Of a stretch of 64,000 nt of DNA, positions 35,095 through 43,878 are shown piece by piece. The DNA lies in assembly GCA_945873105.1 (NCBI GenBank), contig CAMCBW010000012.1:1-64000 (forward strand), read 5' to 3'. Position 1 is the stretch's first letter; each line of letters starts with the position of its first letter. A program made the translations under genes and the position numbers. Source of the stretch: Tangfeifania diversioriginum (GTDB lineage: Bacteria; Bacteroidota; Bacteroidia; Bacteroidales; Prolixibacteraceae). Below the pieces are notes generated by a model. That model had not been told where the DNA came from. It searched no databases and saw only the letters and a program-made list of their open reading frames with translations.

Positions 35095-36176
35095 TTCTCC
35101 TCTCCTCTCATCAATTGAATTCCAAACTCCTTTCTGACAAAGTTGATACGAACCACTCCCTGTTCCATGAAATTGAAACCGAGCATTCCATCCACCTTTG
35201 TTCCATATACTTCACTCAGGGCATCCAGGTTGGAAACGATGGTTTCCATTCCGTTCAGCGGCTTGTTGCCCATGGAAAAGTCGTTCATTCGACCAAATAG
35301 CACTTCTGTTCTGACTGATCCGACCCCGTTCAACCCCGACCTTCGGGTAATCGTGAGGGTGCTTAAGGTATTTTTGCTGGAGTAGCTGCTGATTACATTA
35401 ATTTCTGCACCGGTATCAAAACAAAAGGTCAGGTTTTTTCCCCCAATCTTTCCCTGAAGGAAGAGGATATTGGATAGGGTGCTGCATTTTTGGGATATAT
35501 CCGCATGAAACTTTGATGCTCCGGGAGTCACTCTGTTCCCAGCCTTGTCGATACGGTAGAGCTTCAGCAGGTTCATTTTGGCATCAATGTGAACCTCAAA
35601 ATCCCGGATCATGTTGAAGCCAAAAAGTCCCAGGATTTTTACCCCCCTGCGGTTTTCAATGTGCCCTAGGTTGGTTACATCCGCCGTTACTTTCCGGTAG
35701 GTAAGATTGGCGATCTCAATTTTTTCGAGGGTAATTTGCTCTACGGTTCCGATGGCCCCAGTAGATCCCATGGAGCTGGACCCTCCATATTTTTCATATT
35801 TTCTGAAATAGGTACTGTTGAAAACCAGTCCATTGGCTCCTGTGTCAAACACAAGGTTCCCCGTCACTCCATCCACGATTGCTTCCACCAGGAGTAATCT
35901 GCCTGCCCGTTTCAAGGGGATCATCACAGAATCAACTGCCGACCTGTTTTCGGGGGAGTAGTGATCACTCTGCAAAAAGCTGAAATTTACCGGGAGAGCC
36001 GTAATGCCAGGTATTGCAGTGGGCATTCCAATAGTGGTGGATGCCGACTCGACAGGCAATGGTGAAAGGATTGAAACGAGCAGCACCAAAAAACAGGGCA
36101 GGAAATTGCTACTTGGCAATTCAATCCGGAGGTTTTTTTTTCTGTCTCTTGGTTGGATCATTGGGGACTTCAACAA
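35091..36176 (-). CDS. Secreted aspartyl protease-like protein with two DTG motifs
   Basis: 361 residues; Met1 (36176) or Met6 (36161) may be the start. A hydrophobic segment at 26-41 (FLPCFLVLLVSIL) is the signal or anchor. Two retropepsin-like halves follow, with VFDTGANGLVFN (Asp111-Thr-Gly) and CFDTGAEINVIS (Asp254-Thr-Gly). Between them lies ILGLFGFNMIRDFEVHIDAK and at the end DGMLGFNFMEQG, the flap/psi-loop hallmark of the family. Two DTG triads in one chain allow an intramolecular active site as in pepsin. It is first in an operon with the CBM48 protein. Substrate unknown. Confidence 0.82.
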   Translation of the reverse strand: MLKSPMIQPRDRKKNLRIELPSSNFLPCFLVLLVSILSPLPVESASTTIGMPTAIPGITALPVNFSFLQSDHYSPENRSAVDSVMIPLKRAGRLLLVEAIVDGVTGNLVFDTGANGLVFNSTYFRKYEKYGGSSSMGSTGAIGTVEQITLEKIEIANLTYRKVTADVTNLGHIENRRGVKILGLFGFNMIRDFEVHIDAKMNLLKLYRIDKAGNRVTPGASKFHADISQKCSTLSNILFLQGKIGGKNLTFCFDTGAEINVISSYSSKNTLSTLTITRRSGLNGVGSVRTEVLFGRMNDFSMGNKPLNGMETIVSNLDALSEVYGTKVDGMLGFNFMEQGVVRINFVRKEFGIQLMRGEEK

Positions 36177-36557
36177 GGTTGGAAAGTCATTTAAGTAAGA
36201 AGAAGATTAAATGTTGCAGTTTCAAATTCTCCCAACCTGGGCTATTGGCCTATTGTTTCGCGCAAAGCCCGCCAGGTTTGCTAAGAAAAAAATACGACAT
36301 TATCATTTGTACCTTACCTAAGCGCTTAACAAAGATAATGATTTAAGATTTTTAAGACGCAGGAGTGCTGATCTTTTGCAACGAATGTGGAAAGTGTCAG
36401 GTTCCTGCGTGGCGCATTGTCAATTGAAATCAAATCTTTAAATTTGAGGGTAGTTGCATTGCCCACAAGACTCTGGTCTATGGATTGGCTTAAAAATCTG
36501 ATGTCCCGATCCAACCTGAAGGTCAACCCCAGGTACCGGAGAACCAAAATATTTCCT
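36177..36557. other. Divergent intergenic region, protease / glycosyltransferase
   Basis: 381 bases between diverging genes. A minus-strand TATCTTTG (complement of 36330-36337) could be the -7 element for the protease operon, about 155 bases before its start. The plus frame is open from a GTG at 36387, but I see no signal of translation there. Confidence 0.4.
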
Positions 36558-38144
36558 ATGTCATTGTTTGGTAAACAAAGTGCTGATCTCCAAATTTTTC
36601 GCTCTTTTGGCAAAACACCAGCGGAGCAGCTGTGGTTGGTCCTGCTTTCCCTGGCAGGGGTGCTCCTCCATTTGCTTTTTTACAGCAATTTGGGTTTTCA
36701 CAGGGATGAACTGTTGTATCTTTCGCTGGGGGAGCATCCGGATTTTGGCTACTTCTCGGTTCCCCCGCTCATTGGAATTCTTGCCCTGATTGTAGTTAAG
36801 ATATTTGGTTACAGTTTGTTTGCTGTAAAATTGGTCCCTGCCTTGGCGGGTGGGGCAATGGTTTACCTGGCTACTCTTACCGCGAAAGAGCTGCAGGGCT
36901 CCCTGTTCTCCCAGCTACTGGCTGGTACAGGGTTGATCTGTTCCATCCTCTTTTTGAGAACTTTCAGCTTGTTTCAACCGGTATTTCTGGATGTTTTTTT
37001 CTGGACTGTATCGTTCTATTTGTTGGTCAGGTATATAAATACCAATCACCGCACCTCTCTTTTCTATTTGGGTGTGGCCATAGGGTTTGGCTTCCTGAAC
37101 AAGTACAACATCCTCTTTTTGGTACTGGCCGTACTGGTTGTTTTGCCTTTCACCAGGTATAGAAAGCTGTTTATTTCGAAAGAGCTATATGTTGCGGTGT
37201 TCATTGCCTTCCTAATGGTGCTGCCAAATCTGATCTGGCAGATCATGCACCAATTGCCTGTGTTGGATCATTTGGATGAACTGAGGGATTCGCAACTTTC
37301 GAGGATGAGCAGTGCTACTTTTCTTACAGACCAGCTGCTGATGATCTTTCCGGCTACGCTTCTTGCATTGCCCGGCGTGTGCTGCCTCCTTTTCTCCAGA
37401 CGGTTGGAAAAATTCAGGCTGATCGGCTACACCATGCTGGTTGTGTTGGTATTGTACCTTTTGTTACAGGGGAAATCCTATTATTCTGCAGGAATTTATC
37501 CTGTAATGATCGCAGCTGGTGCCGTTTGTTGTGAAAGGTACCTGCGCAGCAATGTGCTGCGCTGGTTGTTCATTCTTTTGCTCTTGCTTTTGACAGGAGC
37601 CATGTTGCCAATGGGTGTTTCATCCAAACCACCTGATAAGATGGTTGCCTATTTTGACAAGGTTGCCAAAATGACTGGCAGTGATGCGGTTCGGAGGTTT
37701 GAAGACAACAAATACCATTCTCTCCCGCAGGACTATGCCGATATGCTGGGTTGGGAGGAGTTGACTTCAGTCACCAACAAAGCCTGGCTGGAGGTGAAAC
37801 AGAAGGAACAGTGCCTGATTTATGCCGAAAATTACGGGCAAGCCGGTGCAATTACGATCCTCGGGAAACAATACAATTTGCCCGAGGCCATCAGTTTCAG
37901 CGATAATTTCAGGTATTGGACTCCCAGGAAGTTGGACCGCGAGATTACTTCCCTGATCTATATCAACGATGAACCCGGCGAGGACATCAGACAGCTCTTC
38001 GGAAATATCCGGGAGGTTGGCAGTATAACGGATCCTCTGGCAAGGGAGTTTGGCACCAAAGTATTTCTTTGCACCCAGCCCCAAAGCAGTTTTAACCGGT
38101 TATGGGATGGGAAAATGCAAGCTTTGTTACAACGAAAAAATTAA
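36558..38144 (+). CDS. ArnT/PMT-type membrane glycosyltransferase (GT39 or GT83-like)
   Basis: 528 residues from ATG 36558; the frame runs 57 codons further up to a GTG, but MSLFGKQ starts before the first membrane helix. Residues 30-70 give FHRDELLYLSLGEHPDFGYF: an Asp-Glu pair in the first periplasmic loop, the catalytic acidic hallmark of the dolichyl-phosphate-mannose/ArnT GT-C fold, followed by PPLIGILAL. About ten membrane segments run to residue 360, then a soluble C-terminal domain. Such enzymes transfer sugars from undecaprenyl-phosphate carriers to lipid A or proteins outside the membrane. It lies 25 bases upstream of the LolA-like gene. Confidence 0.8.
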   Translation: MSLFGKQSADLQIFRSFGKTPAEQLWLVLLSLAGVLLHLLFYSNLGFHRDELLYLSLGEHPDFGYFSVPPLIGILALIVVKIFGYSLFAVKLVPALAGGAMVYLATLTAKELQGSLFSQLLAGTGLICSILFLRTFSLFQPVFLDVFFWTVSFYLLVRYINTNHRTSLFYLGVAIGFGFLNKYNILFLVLAVLVVLPFTRYRKLFISKELYVAVFIAFLMVLPNLIWQIMHQLPVLDHLDELRDSQLSRMSSATFLTDQLLMIFPATLLALPGVCCLLFSRRLEKFRLIGYTMLVVLVLYLLLQGKSYYSAGIYPVMIAAGAVCCERYLRSNVLRWLFILLLLLLTGAMLPMGVSSKPPDKMVAYFDKVAKMTGSDAVRRFEDNKYHSLPQDYADMLGWEELTSVTNKAWLEVKQKEQCLIYAENYGQAGAITILGKQYNLPEAISFSDNFRYWTPRKLDREITSLIYINDEPGEDIRQLFGNIREVGSITDPLAREFGTKVFLCTQPQSSFNRLWDGKMQALLQRKN

Positions 38145-38169
38145 TAGACGATTTTGTCTCGATATCCCT

Positions 38170-38919
38170 ATGAGAAAACTGATACTATCCCTCCTTTTGT
38201 TGGCCGGTCTTCACGGAATTCAGGCTCAGGAACGCAGTGCGTCTGACATCATCCGGAAGGCGGATGAGAAAACCCGCGGTCTCACCAGCCAGGCGATCAT
38301 GACGATGACCGTAGTCCGGCCCGACTGGTCCAGAACCATTTCGATGAAGAGTTGGTCTAAGGGCAGGGAGTATTCCCTGGTACTGATTACTGCCCCGGCC
38401 AAGGAGAGGGGACAGGTCTTCCTGAAGATAAAGACAGAGATGTGGAATTGGGTTCCTTCCATAGACAAGACCATCAAGATTCCACCTTCCATGATGCTGC
38501 AATCGTGGATGGGCTCCGATTTCACCAACGATGACCTGGTGAGGCAATCCTCCATTGTGGTGGATTATACCCATCAACTTCTAGGCAGGGAGAAGGTCAG
38601 GGAGGTGGAGTGCTACAAAATTGAGCTTGTACCTTTACCCGATGCGGGGGTAGTATGGGGCAAGGTAATCATGTGGGTCACTGTCGGTGGACTGGACCAA
38701 TGGATGACAGAGTTTTATGACGACGAGAACCTGCTCGTGACAGTCTCCAACAGTTATGATATCAGAAAATTGGGAGACAGGGAGATTCCAACCCGTTTGG
38801 AAATGATTCCCCAAAACAAAAAGGGGCTAAAGACCATCCTGAAAATCGAGGAGATGCATTTTAATGCCAAGATCGATGACTCCTTTTTCTCTCAGCAAAA
38901 TATGAAAAAGATAAGGTAA
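38170..38919 (+). CDS. Outer-membrane lipoprotein-sorting protein (LolA-like)
   Basis: 249 residues from ATG 38170, with a signal peptide ending near IQAQ (residue 20). The mature part has the LolA-like fold pattern (pfam17131 type): SASDIIRKADEKTRG, then repeated beta strands SRTISMKSWSKGREYSLVLI, KERGQVFLKIKTEMWNWVPS, then IKIPPSMMLQSWMGSDFTNDD, and a conserved FYDDENLLVTVSNSYDIRKLGDREIPT. These periplasmic proteins carry lipoprotein or lipid. It directly precedes two FtsX-type permease genes (3-base gap), as is typical of LolA-like/ABC clusters in Bacteroidota and other Gram-negatives. Confidence 0.85.
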   Translation: MRKLILSLLLLAGLHGIQAQERSASDIIRKADEKTRGLTSQAIMTMTVVRPDWSRTISMKSWSKGREYSLVLITAPAKERGQVFLKIKTEMWNWVPSIDKTIKIPPSMMLQSWMGSDFTNDDLVRQSSIVVDYTHQLLGREKVREVECYKIELVPLPDAGVVWGKVIMWVTVGGLDQWMTEFYDDENLLVTVSNSYDIRKLGDREIPTRLEMIPQNKKGLKTILKIEEMHFNAKIDDSFFSQQNMKKIR

Positions 38920-38922
38920 AAT

Positions 38923-40143
38923 ATGAACGATCTCAAACTTGCATGGCGCAATATCTGGCGGAACAAGCGGAGAACCTTGCTTACGGTAGCCTCCATTTTC
39001 CTGGCGATCTTCCTGGCGCTGATCGTACGATCCCTGCAGGTTGGCTGGTTTGACCGCCTCATTGAAATAACCGTCAACTCCTATACGGGCCACATACAAC
39101 TGCATAAAAAGGGATATTGGGTTGATAAGGATATCAACAACTCCATGGTTTTTGGTGATTCATTGACCAATTTGATTCAGTCGATGGGCAATGTGGACAA
39201 AACTGTTCCTAGACTCGAATATTTTGCGCTCTCCTCCTTCCGAAACCAAACCAAGGGGGTGATGCTCATGGGCACTAATCCGGGGATGGAAGATGAAATG
39301 ACCCATCTTGCTGCCAAAGTAACAAAAGGCAGTTACCTCACGGGAGAAGGAGAGGGTATCCTTGTTGCCGAAGGTCTTGCAACCTACCTTGGACTTACAG
39401 CCGGAGATACCCTTGTATTAATTGGCCAGGGTTACCATGGAACGGGAGCTGCAGGTAAATTCCCGGTCTCCGGTCTGGTTCGCTTTCCTTCCCCACAACT
39501 CAACAACCAGGTGGTCTTTATGAATCTTCCTTTAGCACAGGATTTTTTCAGCACTGAGAATCGGATTACTTCACTCTCCATTACCCTAAAGAATGCCGAC
39601 GAGATCGAAAACACGCTGGCCACGCTGAGGAGCCATCCAGCAACCAGCGGATTTGAAGTGATGAGGTGGGATGAGATGATGACGGAGCTGATGCAGACTT
39701 TGAAGGTAAAAACAGCCGGAGGAATGATCATCCTCTCCATCTTGTACATGATCGTTGGTTTTGGCATTTTTGGAACCGTCATCATGATGACCAACGAAAG
39801 GCTCCGGGAGTTTGGAGTGGTCATTTCGGTTGGAATGCAGAAGAGCAGGCTGGCAGCTATTCTGGTGATGGAGATGCTTTTCATCGGTCTGACCGGGATT
39901 CTGTCGGGCGTTGTGGGGGCAATGCCTATCCTGGTCTGGTACCATTTTTATCCCTTGCGTTTGGGGGGAGAAATGGGGGAAGCCTTCATCAATTTCGGTA
40001 TTGAACCATTGATGCCTTTGGCTTTGAAGCCCGGACTGATACTGTCAAATGTGATGGTAGTGGTGGTAATTGTGTTGGTTACCTCTATTTACCCGGTAAG
40101 GAAAATTCTCAAACTGAAGGTGGCCGAAGCGCTTCATCAATAA
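38923..40143 (+). CDS. FtsX-family ABC transporter permease 1 (LolC/E-like)
   Basis: 406 residues with the MacB/LolC topology: one N-terminal membrane helix (about 17-38, TLLTVASIFLAIFLALIV), a large periplasmic domain (40-260), and three C-terminal helices (about 265-290, 310-345, 365-395). RKILKLKVAEALHQ at the end is the FtsX C-terminal signature. It starts three bases after the LolA-like stop and is followed after nine bases by a second permease of identical length, suggesting a heterodimer. The cargo may be lipoprotein or lipid. Confidence 0.88.
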   Translation: MNDLKLAWRNIWRNKRRTLLTVASIFLAIFLALIVRSLQVGWFDRLIEITVNSYTGHIQLHKKGYWVDKDINNSMVFGDSLTNLIQSMGNVDKTVPRLEYFALSSFRNQTKGVMLMGTNPGMEDEMTHLAAKVTKGSYLTGEGEGILVAEGLATYLGLTAGDTLVLIGQGYHGTGAAGKFPVSGLVRFPSPQLNNQVVFMNLPLAQDFFSTENRITSLSITLKNADEIENTLATLRSHPATSGFEVMRWDEMMTELMQTLKVKTAGGMIILSILYMIVGFGIFGTVIMMTNERLREFGVVISVGMQKSRLAAILVMEMLFIGLTGILSGVVGAMPILVWYHFYPLRLGGEMGEAFINFGIEPLMPLALKPGLILSNVMVVVVIVLVTSIYPVRKILKLKVAEALHQ

Positions 40144-40152
40144 GCTCTTACC

Positions 40153-41373
40153 ATGGTAGTACTGATTGCTTTTAAAAATGTTTGGAGAAACAAGGTGAGA
40201 AGCCTGGTGGTGATTACTGCCATCTTTCTGGGGCTGATGGGAGGCATCTTTACCGCCTCGATCATCACGGGAATGGTAGAGCAAAAAATCAGGACAGGAA
40301 TCAACAACGAAACTGCTCACATCCAGATTCATCATCCTGAATTCATGAGAAATCTTGAGCCGGGTTACAGAATTGTCCATCCGGATAGCATTGTCAAGCT
40401 CATCTCTGAGATTCCGGCGGTCCAGGGTGTTTGTGCCCGGACCCGCATCACAGGTATGGCAGCTTCCCCAAATTCCTCGGCAGGAGTTCAGATTTTGGGG
40501 GTGGATCCTCTTCGGGAAAAAATGGTAAGCAACTTGTTTGAAACCATCCCTGACAGCAGCGGCGGATTTTTCACGGGCAGCCGTAAGAACCAGTTGGTGC
40601 TTGGCCGAAAGCTGGCGGATAAGTTGAAGGTCAAGTTGAAATCCAAAGTGGTACTCCGTTTTCAAAACGGTGATGGGAACTTGTCGGAAGCGGCTTTTAC
40701 CGTTAACGGGATATTTCAGACTGCCAACAATGTTTTTGATGAGACCAATCTATTTGTGAGGAAGAGTGACATGGATCAGCTTACCGGTGAAGCGGGAAGT
40801 ATCCACGAAATTGCCCTACTTCTTCGTGACATTGGGACAATTCCCGTAGTTCAGCGGGAGCTTAGGGTGCGGTTACCTCACCTGGCGGTTCAGAATTGGA
40901 CAGAAATCAGGCCGGAGATGGGTATGATCACCTCGGCAGTTTCAATTGAGGTATATATTATTCTGGGAATTATCCTGTTTGCGCTGGCATTTGGCATTGT
41001 CAATACCATGCTGATGATCGTCTATGAACGAACCCGGGAACTCGGAATGCTCATGGCAGTTGGGATGAGCAAATCCAGAATTTTCAGGATGATCATGCTT
41101 GAAACCATTTTTCTAACTACCATCGGGGGGGTACTAGGTATGGTCCTGAGCGCAACACTGGTCTCCCTGTTTCACCGCCGGGGCATTGACTTGTCTGCAT
41201 TTTCCGACGGACTTGGGGCTTACGGTTTCGATCCAAAGATCTATCCCTTTATTACCATGAAGTTGTATCTCTACCTATCTGTGATGATCTTGCTTACCGG
41301 TATCTTATCAGCTATTGGGCCGGCCAGAAAGGCACTGAAATTGAAGCCGGTCGAGGCCATCAGGGTGGAGTAG
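40153..41373 (+). CDS. FtsX-family ABC transporter permease 2 (LolC/E-like)
   Basis: 406 residues of the same layout as permease 1: N-terminal helix (VRSLVVITAIFLGLMGGIF), a periplasmic domain from about 45 to 265, then ILGIILFALAFGIVNTMLMIVYERTRELGMLMAVGMSK, the conserved FtsX cytosolic loop, two further helices and the C-terminal KALKLKPVEAIRVE. Sequence similarity to permease 1 suggests duplication. The stop at 41373 is followed by an unusual 550-base repeat-rich gap before the ATPase. Confidence 0.88.
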   Translation: MVVLIAFKNVWRNKVRSLVVITAIFLGLMGGIFTASIITGMVEQKIRTGINNETAHIQIHHPEFMRNLEPGYRIVHPDSIVKLISEIPAVQGVCARTRITGMAASPNSSAGVQILGVDPLREKMVSNLFETIPDSSGGFFTGSRKNQLVLGRKLADKLKVKLKSKVVLRFQNGDGNLSEAAFTVNGIFQTANNVFDETNLFVRKSDMDQLTGEAGSIHEIALLLRDIGTIPVVQRELRVRLPHLAVQNWTEIRPEMGMITSAVSIEVYIILGIILFALAFGIVNTMLMIVYERTRELGMLMAVGMSKSRIFRMIMLETIFLTTIGGVLGMVLSATLVSLFHRRGIDLSAFSDGLGAYGFDPKIYPFITMKLYLYLSVMILLTGILSAIGPARKALKLKPVEAIRVE

Positions 41374-41923
41374 GGGAGGTGGAAGACTGGGGGACTTGGA
41401 GACGAGGGATGGCTGAGAGACATAGAAACAGAGAAACGGGGAAACGGAGAGAAGACAAATCACGATTTGTAAAACCTTATTTTCCCAGGCAATCTTAGTA
41501 GAAGGGAAATGCAGAAAAAAGAGCCGTCTCCGTGTTATTGCTCAAAGAAGGGAGAAATCCCTTTTCAGACGGAAGAGAAGGAAGAATTGAAACGGAGAAA
41601 CGGGGAAACAGAGAGGAAAGAGAGAAGGATTTAACTAAAATGACGGAGTGATTGTAAATTGTGACCGGAAACAAGAAGGCCAGCATTATGGTGCGTCCTT
41701 TACCCTGAAAGGGTTAAAGCTAAATAGCCGGGGTTAAGCGACGAAGGAGCGATACCCCGGGACAGGGAATGCAAAAAGTTCACCATCCGCAGTAGCATTT
41801 TGGAAAGAGAAATTGGATCGTTTCGGACGGAATGAAGAAACAATGGAAATTGCTAATAGCCAATAGCTAAAGGCTAATAGCTAACAACTTTATAATAATT
41901 GCATTAAATCAAAATATAACAAC
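41374..41923. repeat. Repeat-rich gap inside the ABC operon
   Basis: 550 bases without a credible gene, made of several kinds of repeat. Purine-rich GAAACGGGGAAACGGAGAGA units occur at about 41430-41456 and 41591-41616. A hairpin ACCC-TGAAA-GGGT is at 41702-41714, then CCGGGGT (41728-41734) facing ACCCCGG (41754-41760) around GCGACGAAGGAGCG. AATAGC-based units (GCTAATAGCCAATAGCTAAAG) run about 41850-41885. All resemble dispersed Bacteroidota intergenic repeats. It separates the permeases from their ATPase. Confidence 0.65.
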
Positions 41924-42613
41924 ATGAACATCATCGAAATCACTAATCTTACCAAAGTGTACGACAAGGAGACCATTCCTGTTTTTGCTTTGAACGGGAT
42001 TGACCTCACCTTTAAATCCGGTGAGTTTACCGCCATTGTCGGGCCTTCCGGGTCGGGTAAGACAACTTTGCTGAACATGTTGGGAGGATTGGACAATCCC
42101 AGCAGTGGTAAAATCCTGGTAAACAACACTGATATAACCCAACTTACCTCTTCCAGGCTCATTGATTTCAGACTGAGAAATATAGGATTTGTCTTCCAGT
42201 CTTTTAACCTCATTCCTGTGCTGACAGCCAAAGAGAACGTCGAATTTATCATGCAGCTTCAGGGTACTGAAAAAAAGCAGAGGGAGCAGCGAACACTCGA
42301 ATTGCTCAAGTCTGTCGGGTTGGAGGAGAAGAGCAATGTACGTCCGAATAAGCTTTCGGGAGGACAACAACAGCGTGTGGCGGTGGCAAGGGCGCTGGCG
42401 TCCAGACCCCGGTTCATCCTGGCCGATGAGCCCACAGCCAACCTTGATTCAAAATCTGCCGATAACCTGTTGGAAATCATGGAAAAAATGAACAGGGAAG
42501 AGGACATTACCTTTATTTTTTCCACGCACGATGCAAGGGTAGTTGCCAAAGCAAGACGTGTCATTACACTGGTAGATGGAAAGATTTCGGAAGATGTATT
42601 TAAAAATCAATAA
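41924..42613 (+). CDS. ABC transporter ATP-binding protein (LolD/MacB-like)
   Basis: 229 residues, a typical LolD-length ATPase. Walker A GPSGSGKTT at 40-48, the Q loop FVFQSFNLIPVLTAKENV, signature LSGGQQQRVAVARAL, Walker B FILADEPTANLDS and the switch His in FSTHD. It almost certainly powers the two FtsX-type permeases upstream despite the 550-base gap. Its last 20 bases overlap the start of the downstream beta-barrel gene. Confidence 0.93.
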   Translation: MNIIEITNLTKVYDKETIPVFALNGIDLTFKSGEFTAIVGPSGSGKTTLLNMLGGLDNPSSGKILVNNTDITQLTSSRLIDFRLRNIGFVFQSFNLIPVLTAKENVEFIMQLQGTEKKQREQRTLELLKSVGLEEKSNVRPNKLSGGQQQRVAVARALASRPRFILADEPTANLDSKSADNLLEIMEKMNREEDITFIFSTHDARVVAKARRVITLVDGKISEDVFKNQ

Positions 42614-43805
42614 TTCTGACAGTACGGGATGGAAGGGATTTGTATCTCTGACCCTCCTTTTGCTCTATTCCTTTGTCACTGCTGTTGCGCAGGAGTCTGT
42701 TGCTTCAAAAGGGGAAAAGAGCTGGAGATTGAGCGGGTATGTCAAAGACATGGGGTCATTTGTCACACCCCGTACAGGACAGAAGTGGATCACCAATAAC
42801 CTCTTTCACAACCGTAACAATTTCAGGTGGAATATCTCCAACAGTTTTACCTTTGGCCTGGAGGAGCGAAACCGCTTTTATGCTGGAGATTTATACGGAA
42901 ACATCCCGGAATACATGGATTTCATTGCTTACGACAACGGATTGGTCAATCTTTCCTGGAATATTTCGGAAGGAAATTCCCACCTGTTCAATGCCTCCAT
43001 CGACAGGCTCTGGCTGGATTTTACGCATGAGAAATTGCAGGTTACCCTTGGGCGTCAACGAATAAACTGGAGTCAGACCTTTGTCTGGAACCCCAATGAT
43101 CTGTTCAATACCTACTCTTATTTCGATTTTGATTACGAGGAGAAGCCGGGAAGTGATGCCCTCCGTTTGCAGTATTTTTCTTCTCCTTCGTCGAGGGCAG
43201 AAATAACCATGAAGGCCGACCATGACAGAAAGGTAACTGTAGCCGGATTGTACCGATTTAACCGGTGGAGTTACGACTTTCAAGGGTTGGCAGGATTTTA
43301 CAGGCAAAGGGACCTTGTTGTTGGTCTGGGATGGTCAGGACAGATTGTCAAAGGTGGTTTCAGGGGGGAGCTGACCGGGTTCAGGTCACTCGAAAACTTC
43401 AGAGACTCCGCCTGGGTCTTCCTGGCCTCCATGGCTTATGACTATACCTTCCGGAATTCACTTTTTATTCAATTTGAAGGGTTTTACAACTCTAATTCCA
43501 CTAATTCCCTGAAAATTCTGGTCCATCAGTTCAATTCAAGCCTGTTGGATGCCAAAAACCCTTTTCTCAATGGGGTTTCGCTTTTCTACAACATCGCCTA
43601 TCCGCTGAGTCCTTTGGTCAGCCTCTCATTTGCCACCATCTACAATCCGTCCAACCGTATCTACTTTCTCCTGCCAACGGTTACCTGGTCCTTGTTGAAC
43701 AACCTGGATCTGTCGGTGATCAGCCAAACCTTTCACACCTACGATCCGGCACTTCCAGATCAGTCACAGACCTCCTTATTTGCCAGGTTGAAATACGCTT
43801 TCTAG
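42594..43805 (+). CDS. Beta-barrel outer-membrane protein, unknown
   Basis: 403 residues from ATG 42594 (an ATG 18 bases earlier is possible). A signal peptide (GFVSLTLLLLYSFVTAVAQ) is followed by alternating amphipathic strands rich in aromatic residues (NFRWNISNSFTFGLEERNRF, LQVTLGRQRINWSQTFVWNP, DLFNTYSYFDFDYEEKPGSD), ending in the Phe-terminal strand LFARLKYAF that the Bam machinery recognises. This is a porin-like barrel of no assigned family. The overlap with the ATPase gene suggests that it is the outer-membrane partner of the LolA/ABC system. Confidence 0.75.
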   Translation: MYLKINNSDSTGWKGFVSLTLLLLYSFVTAVAQESVASKGEKSWRLSGYVKDMGSFVTPRTGQKWITNNLFHNRNNFRWNISNSFTFGLEERNRFYAGDLYGNIPEYMDFIAYDNGLVNLSWNISEGNSHLFNASIDRLWLDFTHEKLQVTLGRQRINWSQTFVWNPNDLFNTYSYFDFDYEEKPGSDALRLQYFSSPSSRAEITMKADHDRKVTVAGLYRFNRWSYDFQGLAGFYRQRDLVVGLGWSGQIVKGGFRGELTGFRSLENFRDSAWVFLASMAYDYTFRNSLFIQFEGFYNSNSTNSLKILVHQFNSSLLDAKNPFLNGVSLFYNIAYPLSPLVSLSFATIYNPSNRIYFLLPTVTWSLLNNLDLSVISQTFHTYDPALPDQSQTSLFARLKYAF

Positions 43806-43878
43806 TAAAATTGCAGGAGGTTTATACATTTCCCTTTGCGGGGAACGTAAGTCCCATTCATTTCCCATCGACCATTGA

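Noticed and set aside
36387-36557. In-frame extension of the glycosyltransferase from a GTG
   Set aside because: The extra 57 residues are basic and unlike family N-termini; ATG 36558 precedes the first helix directly.
41374-41923. CRISPR array in the repeat-rich gap
   Set aside because: Repeats are unequal in sequence and spacing, with no regular spacers and no cas genes nearby.
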